A stretch of DNA of 64,000 nt from Tetracentron sinense (Eukaryota; Streptophyta; Magnoliopsida; Trochodendrales; Trochodendraceae): NCBI GenBank assembly GCA_015143295.1, contig CM026565.1, positions 11,654,041 through 11,718,040 of the forward strand, read 5' to 3'. The notes beneath the pieces were generated by a model, which did no database searches, had not been told where the DNA came from, and saw nothing but the letters and a program-made list of their open reading frames with translations. Made by a program: the position numbers and the translations under genes. This document shows positions 23,066 through 35,115 of this stretch, piece after piece. Position 1 is the first letter of the stretch, and each line of letters opens with the position of its first letter.

Positions 23066-25043
23066 GAACTTTCTCTGCAGTCTTTTTAGTACTGAAATGA
23101 CCACGACAGGGCTGATCATGACAAGAGGAGAGAATATTCGATTGCTCAGACTCAGGGACACACAGACGAAGGAGCTGGTCTGGACAATACTTATAGAGAT
23201 AAGGGTCATCCCATGAGTAGTTCTTCACCCTAGCCAAGAATTGATGTTTATCTTGTTTAGACCAGTGGGAAGGATTGGCTTCAGTCACGAGATAGTTGAC
23301 AATGTCAGCATACCTCGGAGAATCCGAGACCATGAACAGTTGTTCGTCAGGAAAGGTCTCAAGGATAGGTAGAGGTTCAGAGATGGACTCTACAATCAGT
23401 CGAGATAAATGGTCAGCGACCACATTCTCAGTTCCTTTCTTGTCCCGAATTTCTAGATCAAATTCTTGTAATAAAAGAATCCAACGAATCAGCCTGGGTT
23501 TGGTATCCTTCTTGGAAAGAAGATAGTGCAGTGTTGCATGATCTGAGTAGACTATGACCTTTGTGTCAAGTAAATAAGATCTGAATTTATCCAAGGCAAA
23601 TACTACAGCCAAGAACTCTTTCTTAGTGGTGGAATAATTCAGTTGTGCTGAATTTAAAGTCTTGCTGGCATAGTATATGAGATGTGGCAGCTTGTTGACT
23701 CTCTGCCCTAGAACTGCACCTAAGGCATAATCGGAAGCATCACACATCACTTCGAACGGAAGGGTCCAATTAGGAGGACGAATGATAGGAGCAGAGGTGA
23801 GCTTAGATTTGAGGTGCTCAAATGCAGTCATACACTTGGTGTTGAAATCAAAAGGGCTATCCTTAGCCAAGAGACTACACAAGGGACGAGTGATTTGAGA
23901 AAAAACCTTGATAAATCTCCGATAAAAACCAGCATGTCCGAGGAAAGATCGAATGTCACGAACAGGCTTAGGGATTGGTAGAGTAGAGATAACATCTATC
24001 TTTGCCTTATCAACCTCGATCCCTTGATCGGATATCACATGGCCCAAAACTATGCCTTTTTTCACCATGAAGTGGCATTTCTCCCAATTTAGGACAAGGC
24101 GTTTGTCTTGACACCGCTCTAAAACCAGACTGAGGTGATGGAGACACTCATCAAAAGATGATCCAAAAACAGAGAAGTCGTCCATGAAGACTTCAAGAAA
24201 TCTCTCTACCATGTCACTAAAAATGCTAGTCATGCACCTTTGAAAAGTCGCAGGTGCATTGCAGAGGCCAAAGGGCATGCGACGATAGGCAAATGTGCCG
24301 AAAGGACAGGTGAAAGTGATTTTCTCTTGGTCCTCAGGGGCGATGGGTATTTGATTGTACCCTGAGTATCCATCTAAGAAGCAGTAGATGGAGTGACCAG
24401 CCAATCTTTCCAACATCTGATCAATAAAGGGCAGCGGAAAATGGTCTTTCCTAGTGTTGGTGTTGAGTTTTCTGTAATCAATACAAACTCTCCAACCTTT
24501 CTTTAGTCGTTGGGTGACCATTTCCTGCTTCTCATTTTCCACCACTGTGAATCTTGCTTTCTTGGGCACAACATGAATAGGACTGACCCATTTGCTGTCC
24601 GAGATGGGATAAATGATTCCTGCATCCAGCAGTTTAAGGATTTCATCCCGCACAACTTCCTTTAGAATAGGATTTAGCCTCCTTTGAGGCTCCCTAGAAG
24701 TCCTGGAATTATCTTCCAGATAGATATGGTGTTGGCAAACAGAAGGGTTTATCCCACGAATGTCATCGATCGTCCAACCAATGGCGGTCTTGTGCTTTTT
24801 CAACAATTTTAGAAGTTTCTCTCTTTGGAATTCAGAGAGAGCAGATGCGATGATGACGGGATAAGTTTCCTCTGGTCCAAGGTAAGCACATGTGAGCTCT
24901 AAAGGAAGAGGTTTCAGTTCAAGCTTAGGCACTGAGGCATCAGTGGATTCGATCTCAGTGGATACAGAGAGGATGGAAAGTGGTTCTCTATCCAAGGTTA
25001 TCAAAGGCTCAAACTCATTGAGTGGAGCAGGAGTAGAAATCAA
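23066..25043 (-). pseudogene. Athila-like reverse transcriptase, RNase H and integrase start
   Basis: On the minus strand a long readable frame holds reverse transcriptase ([51 protein letters not shown], and the catalytic FMDDFSVFG near 24166-24192), then RNase H ([51 protein letters not shown]), then the start of the integrase zinc module ([20 protein letters not shown]). These enzymes copy the element RNA into [12 protein letters not shown] is typical of the Athila clade. This segment is well kept; the break is the solo LTR at its end. Confidence 0.9.
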
Positions 25044-25148
25044 AGGAGTAGACTCTAAGAGATCATTGACTTCAGAAATGGCTATTTCAGATTGAAAATT
25101 AGCCCCAAAGTGTTTGAGACACTAACGAAGTATGTCTTCGGGAGAGTC

Positions 25149-26099
25149 CTAAGTTAGACTCTCAACAGCACACATTTCCTCAACCATGTCGACATCGGTA
25201 GGTTGGTGCATTAAGCGAAAGATGTTGACCTCGGCTTTGAGGTTGCCAAAAGTGATCGACATGTTCCCATCCCTACACCCTATGTGTGCATCAGCAGTAG
25301 CTAAGAAAGGTCTGGCCAAAATGACAGGTATCCTATTATCCGGACATGGTTCTGTGTCGAGAATGATGAAATCGACCGGATAGTAAAAGTCTGTAACTTT
25401 TACTAGGACATCCTCAATGATACCTCTAGGGATCTTTATAGATTGGTCCGCAAGTTTTAATGTGACCCTAGTAGGCTTCATGTCCTTTAAGCCTAACTGC
25501 TGATAGACTGAGTAGGGTAGGAGATTCACACTGGCTCCTAAGTCGAATAAGGCGGTGCAGGTGAAATCATTCCCTATTCCACACGGAATGGTAGGGCTTC
25601 CAGGATCCTTGAATTTTATAATGCTATTGCGTTGAATGAACGAAGTGGCCTTCTTGGCCAAAAAGGCATCCTTGGGTACATGAGTACGCCGCTTGACAGT
25701 GCATAAATCCTTGAGGAACTTAGCATAAGTTGGAATCTGCTTGATAGCAGTAAGGAACGGGATGTTGATCTGTAAGTCTTTGAAGACTTCTATGATCTCT
25801 GAGAATTGTTGATCCCTTTTATTTTGAACAAGCCTTTCTGGGAAAGGCGGCTTCAACTGATAAATTGGCTTGTCCTTAGCCTGAGGTTTCTGCATAGGAA
25901 TATCAGATTTGGGTGCAGAGGTAGAGGCAGCAGCTTTGGAGCTGGGTTCCTCTAAGTGAGCAGTTGGTGCCTTTGATGGCACTGGACATGGTTGTACTCC
26001 CATGTCAACATTTTTGCCTGAGCGGAGTGTGGTAACCAGCTTGTACCTCACCCTGAAAGTTGTGGTTCGTGGATTGCGAACCGACTTCATAAACTACCT
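25149..26099 (-). pseudogene. Athila-like aspartic protease region
   Basis: The minus-strand text has CTALFDLGASVNLLPYSVYQQLGL near 25500-25570, the protease active-site loop, followed by a flap-like stretch (TRVTLKLADQSIKIPRGIIEDVLVKV) and VILARPFLATADAHIG. The protease cuts the Gag-Pol polyprotein. The part nearer gag is a proline- and lysine-rich linker. About one or two breaks. Confidence 0.82.
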
Positions 26100-26502
26100 C
26101 CTTGGCATTTCCCTTTGGATTGGCAATAGGTTGGCTAGGGAATTTGCCCTTCTCTCTCTCGGCTTCTAATTGACCTAGCCGGTGCTCTAGACGCTGGTAA
26201 GATTGTTCTTGCCGTGTTATAAACTGAGAGAGAAGGTCTTCTAGACCAGGTTTAAGAGTAAGATGTTGTGGTGCAGCTAAGGGAAGCTGTTGCACCAACT
26301 CTCTATTGGAGCTCAGAGGGGCAGAGTAATTATAGGACTGGGGAGCAACTGGGACTAACTGCTGATTTAGCAGATGTGGAGGGGCTCTCTGCTGTCCAGA
26401 ATAAGAATTCTAGTGAGGTTGTTGATACTGGTGGTACTGCTGTTGCGAGTACTGCCTATTATATGGCCTATTGGGTTGGTGAAACCCTGGAGGATAAGTG
26501 CC

Positions 26503-27645
26503 CTATTGCGGTTGCTGCTGTGGGGCAGACTGTTGCTTCCAAGAAAAATTTGGATGATTCCTAGTATCCGGATGGTAAGTCTGGCTATAGGAATTTGGAG
26601 TGGGAGGTTTAAAGGTACTGAAGTTACAGACCTCTTCTTGGATTTGTGGGGCACATCCTTCATTTAAAGGACATGTAGAAGTGGAATGAGTATTCTGCAG
26701 ACAGAAATCACAATGCATGATTAGGTTATCCTGACCCACATGCATGACAGTATTGGAAGGTATTGGTTTCTGAATCGATACGGCTAAGGCTGAAACAGAT
26801 TTTGTGAGTTCCAGGAGCAGGGATTTCAATTCTGGATCACTTTTAACCTCATGTCCCGTGGAAGTCCTGGAGGGTAGAGTAGTTCGACCAAATTCAGAAT
26901 TAGTCTTCCAATGCTGGGAGTTTTCTCCTAATTCCATGAGGAATAAGTAGGCTTCTGTAGGAGTCTTGTGCATGAATTTTCCTTGACACATAGATTCCAG
27001 CATGTTCCGGGACTCATCAGTAAGTCCTTTATAAAAAAAGTTAACAAGGCTACCCTTGTCAAAGTTATGATGGGGACATTTGGTTTGAAAATCCTGAAAT
27101 CTATCCCATGCTTCATAGAATTTTTCATCAGACTTCTGTCGGAAGTCTTGAATGAATTGTTTCATTTCATTTGTCCTAGACATCGGATAGAATTTGGACA
27201 TGAATTTAGCAACTAACTCGGCCCAAGTTGTAATCGAGTCAGTAGGAAGAGAGTAAAGCCAAGCAGAGGCTTTATCTTTCAGAGAGAATGGGAAGACCCT
27301 TAATCTGACATTTTCTTCATTGAGGTACTGATTTTTAAATAATGTGCAGATATTTAGGAATTGCCATAAATGAGTGTATGGATCTTCTCTAACAAGACCA
27401 TGGAAGGTAGGTAGCATTTGTATTGTATGCGGTCTGATTTCGAATTGAGCCGCGTCCGTTGGTGGAAGTACAATACAATTAGGAGGGTTAGCAGAAATGG
27501 GTGCATAGGTCTCAATGAGGGGCCTTTCTGCTGCCATGGGAATTTGAAGGGAGGAGGGAGGGGAAGACTCTGTAAATGATTCTAGGAGAATTGAATGACT
27601 CTCAGATCGAATCAATCGCTTGTTGGATCGGACCCAACAGGGCAT
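26503..27645 (-). pseudogene. gag: Athila-like gag
   Basis: Minus-strand gag with the retrotransposon gag core (FHGLVREDPYTHLWQFLNICTLFK, LRVFPFSLKDKASAWLYSLP, MSKFYPMSRTNEMKQFIQDFRQ, KGLTDESRNMLESMCQGKFM) and a CX2CX4HX4C zinc knuckle at 26671-26712. The core assembles the particle and the knuckle binds RNA. Text up to about 26100 is a glutamine/proline-rich C-terminal part in other frames. About two breaks. The true start is not certain; PMAAERPLIE near 27537 is a candidate because it opens the typical N-terminus. Confidence 0.85.
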
Positions 27646-29114
27646 ATACTTGAAAAATACGCCCTAGAGCTGGCAAAAAATTACCAAAGGAGACACTAAC
27701 CTGAGTGAATCTATATGATGCGCACAGAACACAAAGATAACCCTAAGCCAAAGCTAAACAATCAACAGTTTTCTGGGCTTTATCTTTTTATCTGTGTGGG
27801 CAAGTAGATTATGACAGTGGGCGGGACCACTGATTTTATCTTATTTAATCCGTCGGACTGACTTGCAAGTTAACCTTCCAGTACTAACACGAGTTAACTA
27901 CAAGAGAATCCGTAGCCTAGACAGACGTGTCGCACAATAGCAAGCTTAAGTACGTCCCAGACTAGCCGGATCAGTCAAGTAGTTTGATAAGTGTATTCCC
28001 AAAAGAATAACTTGGGCTAGATTGTGTTCCTAAGTCAACAAGCACAGTTAACCAACAAGATTTTGAAGAGGCCACTTAAGAGCTCAGTATACTAAAGTAG
28101 TAGGGACCTGTGGGTATATTAGGAAATAGGGACCCGCGATCGTGGTCTTATTCGACTCAAAAATGAAGGATTCACTGATTTTGTGATGGTCCTATGAACA
28201 CCGAGCTAAATTTGGCTCTAAATCTTGGTTCATTTCATTAAATTGCTTTTGGGTTCACACAGCTGGAGTGATGAGGTGGGTGATGAAATCCCACCAGTTT
28301 CAAGTAGAGCTGGGTTTGCCCTTTAATTAATGTATTTTTCGGCCATCCATGCAGTTCAAAAAAGTTGTACAAAAGCAAATAAACAATCACCACCTAGATG
28401 CTCAATCAACACCCGGGATCGCTTTCAAGCAAGGTATAGAACACGTACCTACCTGTGGGCTATGCCACGGGGTTGCCTCCGTGAGGTAGGTAGGGGTAAT
28501 GGGCTTGGGTCCACTCCGAGCTAGTACTCCCTACTCACACTCCTTCCCTGCGCAAAAGTTAGTACACAATAAAATATAGGTCACGTGATTGAGAATTATT
28601 TTTGGAAGGTGGCTGCCTTTAAGGGGTTGCACACAACATTCAGTTAATTAGGCAGATTAATTAATTTCCAAATTTGGGTTTTAATTCAAACTTAGTAGTT
28701 TCCTAAAGTAGGGAACTACTATTTCTAAATTTTCCCTCAAGTTTTGAAAACCTTCCAATTTAAATTGGTGAAATCAGGGCAAACTTCCCAAAATGGAATT
28801 GTGTTAAAGATAGACTTTTTCCACTATAAAGATTTAGAAATTTTTTGAAAATTAGAAATTTCCAAAAAAATATGCTAAATCTCTAAAAGATATGGGAGAA
28901 TGCCTAAAATTAACAAAATTCTTATTTGAAAAGTCTCCAAAAGTAATAATTCCCAAAATACTAATCACCTAAAAAAAACATAACGTAAATCTAAACCTAA
29001 CCCTCTTTTTTTTTTTTTTGATGTTTTTTTTGGCTCAAGGGTTGCTAAGCCCTTGCTTTTTTTTCTTTTTTTTTTTCTGAAAATTTTTCTTCTTTCTTTA
29101 TGCACTTCCTTCAC
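27646..29114 (-). other. Leader between primer site and gag, Athila-like element
   Basis: About 1.5 kb without coding frames, AT-rich next to the LTR, with a T-rich tract near 29010-29080. It holds one strong inverted repeat (28447-28491). Long leaders are usual in this clade and would contain RNA packaging signals. Confidence 0.6.
28447..28491. other. Nested inverted repeat in the element leader
   Basis: acctacct (28447-28454) pairs with aggtaggt (28484-28491); within it cacgg (28466-28470) pairs with ccgtg (28479-28483) around an eight-base loop, with an 11-base bulge on one side. Seen directly; a role in RNA folding is inference. Confidence 0.5.
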
Positions 29115-29133
29115 CCGAGCGGCAACGGCGCCA
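29115..29133 (-). other. Primer binding site, tRNA-Asp type
   Basis: On the minus strand tggcgccgttgccgctcgg stands two bases from the 5' LTR. The first 14 bases equal the tRNA-Asp type primer site known from Athila elements. Confidence 0.8.
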
Positions 29134-29135
29134 TT

Positions 29136-30757
29136 TGAAACAGGGTTTTTTCGGTCGTTGAAACGAATCACCCTATTTTAATACTTTAATTTAATCCGAA
29201 TCCTGCATACATATGAGAATGGTATAGGGCTTGTGTCGGATGTCGAATCCTCACTCGGGGTTAGTTAGTTAGTGCAACAAAGAAAATAAAAATAATAAAA
29301 TAAAGAAAAGATTAAAATGGTGGAGTGGTGAGAATGATGGAATAATGAGATTTTTTTAAAAACACTTTTGTTTGAGAAATTATTAAGGTCTACCACTATC
29401 CATGAAACAAGCATAAAACATAATTAAACATGAGAAAAAAAACTAACATTTATTTAGAATGATTCATTAAATTAAAAAGTACTTACAACACTTGAAGACA
29501 AAGAAATTGCAAGAACATTCGAAAGTAAAGCTGTAAAAATGGTGAGATGGAGAGCTTTCTTCTTCACTTTCTTTCTTTTTCTCCTTCCTTTGCAAGAGTC
29601 ACCAAAGATGAAGATATACCGAGAGATAGAGAGAGAACAAAAGATCTATAGGTGAGAGAGAAGAGGTTAGATGATAGAGAGGGGTGAAAGAGGAAGTGGG
29701 TTGAGATGAAAGTGGTGAAATGTAGGTGAGAGAGAGGTAGTGGGGTGAGAAAAGAAGTGTACGGCCACTACTAGAGAAGAGGTCTTAGGTCTAAGAACTT
29801 GGTTAGAGAGAGATAGAGGGGTGAGAAAAGAAGGGGGCTGTAGAATGAAAGAATGTTTTGATTCCCTCCTTGTGGCCACCTATGTGAGTTATATAGGGAG
29901 AGAAGGATGGATGGTTTTGGAATTAATCAAGGGTTTACAAATTTGGAAAGTTTTTGAATTAGACAATGTTTCTAACTAAAGAAGAATGGCTAGAATAGAA
30001 GGTGGGAAAGTAGGAAAGTGAGGTGTGGCCACTAATCTCTTAGATATTAGGGTTTTAGGGTTAGTGAAATTGGTGGCTAGGATTTAGGCTAGAAAGAGAT
30101 GGGATTAGGGTTTTTTGAACTAACTAGGGCTTTGAAAAGTAAGGATGGACAGCTAAGATGATTAAGGTTGGATGAATAGGATGAGGAGAGAGAGATTAGG
30201 GTTTTTGAGAAATAAAAGAGAAAAAGAAGAGAAAATGATGGCAAAGGGTTTTGAACCCTGGTCTCTAACACTGTCTCCCATAAATTTTACCAACTAAGCA
30301 AGCTTTTCTCCTTTGTCTTGTATAGTGATCTTTATTACTCAAGTCCTTTTTCTTGGAAATCAACTCTTTAGCTCCCTAGGCCTCATTATGTAATTGTGAT
30401 CTCTTGGCTTAGCCCACACTTAGCCTGCATCTACTTGGTATAGCCTGTTGGCTCTTTAGTCTTCGGTAATGGGTTTTGATGCTTAACTACGGCCTCCGGT
30501 CCTTGAGAATCGTCTAGTTAGGGTTCCTGAGACAAGTAAAACACGTAATGAGAGTTCATCGAAATGGCACAGTATCTAGACGTTCAGAAATGTGTTTAAA
30601 CTATTCAAATATACCATTTTGACTAGAAAATTATGTTTTATGCAATGGAGAAAACTCTTACGTAGAAAAGTTTGTAAAAATAAAAGTTTTACGTAGGAGA
30701 GTTCAATAATTCTCAAAGGATAATCGTAAAAAAACAAACACTTTTAAGCGAATATCA
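29136..30757 (-). repeat. 5' LTR of the Athila-like element
   Basis: Same ends and length as the LTR at 16120-17741, with few differences. Followed by the right copy of the duplication ggtag. TATA box at 29889-29896. Confidence 0.9.
29889..29896 (-). promoter_or_regulatory. TATA box in the 5' LTR of the Athila-like element
   Basis: ctatataa on the minus strand, in the same context as at 16874-16881. In a complete element this copy would drive genomic RNA. Confidence 0.6.
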
Positions 30758-30762
30758 GGTAG

Positions 30763-31553
30763 TATAGGGTACCAACCTTCAATAGAATGACGAAAACACT
30801 TGATTTGGAGTCCCAACCTTGAAGAAGAACTCCTCTTAGGTTTGAGGAACTCTAGTTGATTTGGGGAAGATCCTTGCTTGAAAATTTTCAAGCTTGAGCT
30901 TCCCTTAATCTCTAATCAAACCCTCTTTTGGAGGTTTTTCCCAAATTTCCTCTTCTCCTTTCACCCTTCTTTCTCTCCTCTAGGTTTAGAAAAGCCTAAA
31001 ATGAAGTTCCCTAACAAGCCAAGGGTTTAAAACCCCCAAATTTGGCATCAGCTACCGCGTGCGATCGATCGCACACTTAACTGCGATCAATCGCGGGTCG
31101 GTGCATTCAATTGCACATTGATGCGATCTATCTCACATGAACCCGAACACTGTTGTCAGATTTCCCCCTATATACGATCGATCACAGATCCCTGCGATCT
31201 CTCGCACCTGGCATCCCATCTATCGCATATGGTCCAAAATGTTTAGGACCAATTTCAGCTGTATGCGATCGATCGCACCTAACTTGCGATCGATCACACT
31301 CCCTAGATTTTGTTATTTTCTCTCATTTTTCCTTACTTTGGTATTCGTCTTTCGAAGGGGAACATTTCTGTCATTTTAGAATTTCCAAATTCTATTTTAA
31401 TTATGGACCAAATTTTCCCTAAATTTGACTGATCCGCCAATGAAGTTTGGCAACCCAGATTTTCAATAATTCCGACTTTAGAATTCCAACTTTTAACTCA
31501 AGAAAATGGCCTTAAGGCTTTGATACATGACAAAAAAAATCCGGGGTGCTACA
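30763..31553 (-). repeat. 3' LTR of the tandem pair, right part (U3)
   Basis: Continues the LTR interrupted at 16119 and ends ggggtgctaca next to a polypurine tract at 31554-31568 (tcctccccccttata). Matches 38275-39121 of the central LTR. It holds the dyad array at 31058-31312. Confidence 0.88.
31058..31312. repeat. tgcgatcgatcgca dyad array, U3
   Basis: Seven or so gcgatcgatcgca-like words at 20-40 base spacing, including a perfect 14-base palindrome at 31264-31277. The central LTR has the same word in the same place (38560-38825). Confidence 0.75.
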
Positions 31554-31639
31554 TCCTCCCCCCTTATAAAAATTTCATCATCAAAATTGGGACGATACTT
31601 GCATTACAAAACCAAAAAAAATTACATGGCGCAATCAAA

Positions 31640-34600
31640 AGCCTATTCAAACAACTCTCGGTACTTCGCTTTGACTTGGGCCTCACACTCCCATGTGGCC
31701 TTTTCTTGAGCATGATGTTGCCATTGTACAAGAACCAATGGGATAGTCTTGTTGCAAAGCACTTGATCTCTCCGATCCAATATCTAAACTGGCTTTTCAA
31801 TCAAGGTGATATTCTCTCGGATTTCCAACGGTTCCAAGTCTGTGACATGCGAAGGGTCTGAAATGTACTTTTGAAGCATAGACACATGGAAAACATTGTG
31901 GACCACTGCCATATGATCTGTAAGAGTTACCTGGTATACAACTTCACCAACTCTAGTGATAATTTCAAATGGCCCAACGTACCAATGACTAAGCTTGCCT
32001 CACCTACTAAATGTCATAATCCCCTTGCTAGGAGATACCTTCACAAAGACTTGATCTGCAACATGGAATTCCAAGTCCCTATAGCGAGTGTCAACATAGC
32101 TCTTTTAATGATCTTGAGCAGCTTTCAACCGATCTCGGATGATCTTAACTTTGTTCATAGTTTGCTCAATCAACTCAGGACCCAGCACTTTTCTCTCTCT
32201 AACTTCATCGCAGTAGAGAGGAGACAAGCAACTTCGCCCATACAAAGCCTCAAATGGTGCCATCTGGATACTTGTCTGGTAGCTATTATTATAAGCGAAT
32301 TCAACCAAAGGCAAGTGCTCTTCCCAGTTGCCCTTAAAGTCTAACATACATGCACGAAGCATGTCCTTGATGATTTGGTTTACTCTCTCGATTTGCCCAT
32401 CTGTCTGTGGATGAAAGGCGGTGCTAAAATCGAGTCGGGAACCCATGGCCCTCTAACAAATTTTCCAGAACCTGGATGTGAATCTTGGATCCTGGTCTGA
32501 CACAATACTGACTGGCACCCCGTGCAATCGAACCACTTCCTTGATATACAATGCCGCTAACTGAATCGAGTTGAACATAGTCTGATAGGGTAAGAAATGC
32601 ACAGACTTCGTCAAACGGTCTACTACAACCTATAATACATCGGAGTTCCTTGCCATACATGGCAAGCCAACAATAAAGTCCATGGAGATGTGCTCCTATT
32701 TCCACTCGGGAATAGGGAGAGACTGTAATAGACCCGCCGGTCGCATGTGTTTTGCTTTCACCTGCTGGCACACCAAGCACCGTGATACATACTCTGCAAC
32801 ATCTCTCTTCATGTTCCACCATCAAAAGTGCTCCTTGAGGTTCCGGTACATCTTCGTACCCCGAGGATGCACTATACACTTGGAATAGTGGGCTTCATCA
32901 TAATCTCCTCCCTTAACTCTGCATCGGCAGGGACACATAGTCTTCCCCAGAATGTGATAGCACCTCGACTAGTCAGAGAAAAGTCTTTACTGCCCTTAGC
33001 AACTTCCTTGTCCCGGAAGGCCAACAAGTCAGCATCCGAGGTCTGCAACTCTTGGATCTGATCTACGATGTACGGTCGAACAGTGATATTTTCCAAGATA
33101 GGACTGCAGATAGAATCATTGACACTGATGTCCAGATTTTCCAAATCTTCCAATAGCTTCCATTCCTGAAACATCATGTGATGCAACAACCCCAGAGGTC
33201 TTCTGCTCAAAGCGCTAGCCACCATATTCGCTTTGCACGGGTGATACTAAATGGAGCAGTTATAGTCTTTTAGAAACTCCATCCAACGTCGCTGCCTCAG
33301 ATTTAGCTCATTTTGGGAAAAGAGGTAGTTGAGGCTCTTGTGGTCTGTGAACACATAGATCTCCTCCCCATAAAGCTAATGGTGCTAAATCTTGAGTGCA
33401 ACCACTACTACGGCAAGCTCTAGGTCATGCGTGGGGTAATTCTTTTCATGCTCCTTTAATTTCCTTGATGCATAGGCAATGACCTTCGTGTGCTGCAAGA
33501 GAACACACCCAAGCCCAACATGCGAGGCATCACTGTACACCTCATAACCACCACGCCCTGATGGCACTGTTAGGACGGGGGCCGTGGTAAGCCTCTTCCT
33601 CAGCTCTGTGAAGTTGATCTCGCACTTATCACTCCATATAAACTTGGCATTCTTCCTGGTCAGATCAGTGAGCGGCACTGCAAGGCGGGAGAACCTCTCT
33701 AAGAATCTCCAGTAATAGTCTGTCAACCTAAGGAAACTATGGATCTCTGTGACAATCTTAGGCCTTGCCCAACTCATGACTGCCTCTATTTTCTTCGGAT
33801 CTACCGAGATGCCTTCCGCAGAAACAATGTGACCTAGGAATGCCACTTCCTCTAACCAAAACTCACACTTACTTAGTTTGGCATACTGCTTATGCTCTCT
33901 CAGCATTTCCAAAGCTAGGCGAAGGTCTCACGTGTGATCTTTCCGTGTCTTGGAATATATCAGGATGTCATCGATAAACACTATCACACATCGATCTAGG
34001 TATGGTTGGAACACCCGGTTCATCAGATTCATAAAGGCTGTCGGAGCGTTCGTGAGAACGAAAGGCATCACTAAGAACTCGTAATGCCCATACCAAGTCC
34101 TGAAAGCAGTTTTGGGAACATCTTCCACCTTGATCTTCAACTGGTGGTAACTGGACTGAAGATCAATCTTAGAGAAAAATTTTGCTCCCTTAAATTGATC
34201 GAACAAGTCATCAATCCTAGGCAATGGGTACCTATTCTTTATTGTGACCTTATTCACTGTAATCGATGCACATCCGCATAGAGCCATCCTTCTTCTTGAC
34301 AAATAGCATCGGGGCACTCACAATGAGACACTTGGTCGAATGAAACCAAGGTCTTGCAACTCCTCCAATTGGGTGTTTAACTCCTTGAGTTCAATCGGGG
34401 CCATCCTGTCCGGAGCCCGAGAGAAGGGAGTTGTGTCTGGTGCAACCTCGATCATAAACTCAATCTCCTGTCTGGGGGCAACCCTAGCAACTCCTCTGGA
34501 AATACATCCAGGAATTCACTCACGACCCGAATAGTCAAAGAGTCCTTTGCCTCGGGATTTGCTAGACTCAACGCCGCAAAGCGAGCGATATCTTTACTTC

Positions 34601-34966
34601 TCAAACCCCAAAAATGAAACGGCTTCCCTTCCACTGGCTTAAAGAGTACCATCTTCTCAAAAAAAGCCACATGCCTATGATGCACTGCTAACCAATCCAT
34701 CCCTAAGATGATGTCAAAGTCCAAGTCTTGGAAATCCAAGATGATGAGGTCGGCTAGTAATTCATTCTACCCCACTTGTACCACACTATCCTTGTGTATT
34801 TCATCTGTATCGACTGACTTGCTAAGCAGAGTCATAATGGTTAACTCTCTCTCCAACGAACTAAACTCAGATGCAAAACCCTTCACAAAACTAGGTGAGA
34901 CAAAAGAGTGAGTGGATCCCGTGCCGATCAACACTCGAGCCAAATATTCTTTGACTAATAAGGTTC
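31640..34966 (-). pseudogene. pol: pol relic with chromodomain, first tandem copy
   Basis: Read on the minus strand: protease (STHSFVSP-type loop near 34900), reverse transcriptase ([34 protein letters not shown] and [10 protein letters not shown] near 33960), RNase H ([20 protein letters not shown] near 33530, [10 protein letters not shown]), integrase ([15 protein letters not shown] linker, core with [19 protein letters not shown] near 32400, FEALYGRSC), the GPY/F module, and a chromodomain tail near 31640-31760. These carry out reverse transcription and insertion; the chromodomain is thought to guide insertion to heterochromatin. Broken, about eight breaks in this part. Confidence 0.85.
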
Positions 34967-35115
34967 CTAAAATTATAGCTATCTAAGTCAATCCATGCAT
35001 CAACAGCGTATATATATATATAGGTATATATCTATATAACATGCCATATACGTACCCAATTGAATCGTACATAACAAACAATCATGGATAATTAAACAAA
35101 ACTACAACTGCGTAC
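34967..35115 (-). other. Intron-like stretch between gag and protease, first tandem copy
   Basis: An AT-rich, non-coding 149-base stretch with GT at its gag side and AG at its protease side on the minus strand, and a TA microsatellite inside. The same kind of stretch lies at the same place at 42492-42636 and 48316-48450. Introns in the coding region are known from some plant Ty3 elements (Ogre); use here is inferred. Confidence 0.45.

Larger units (their letters stand above)
16120..30757 (-). mobile_element. Athila-like Ty3/gypsy element with both LTRs
   Basis: The two LTRs (16120-17741 and 29136-30757, 1622 bases each) are flanked by an exact duplication, ggtag, at 16115-16119 and 30758-30762. 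Order on the minus strand is LTR, primer site, leader, gag, protease, reverse transcriptase, RNase H, integrase, a 2 kb tail and LTR. A solo LTR sits in the integrase. A hand comparison finds roughly 25-30 differences between the LTRs, near 2 percent; at an assumed 1.3e-8 substitutions per site per year this is somewhat under one million years, and older with slower rates. The coding part is broken by about five breaks besides the insertion. No env-like frame was recognised. Confidence 0.88.

Noticed and set aside
28430-28530. tRNA-like cloverleaf suspected from the inverted repeat
   Set aside because: Arm lengths and conserved tRNA bases do not fit; it is a simple nested hairpin.
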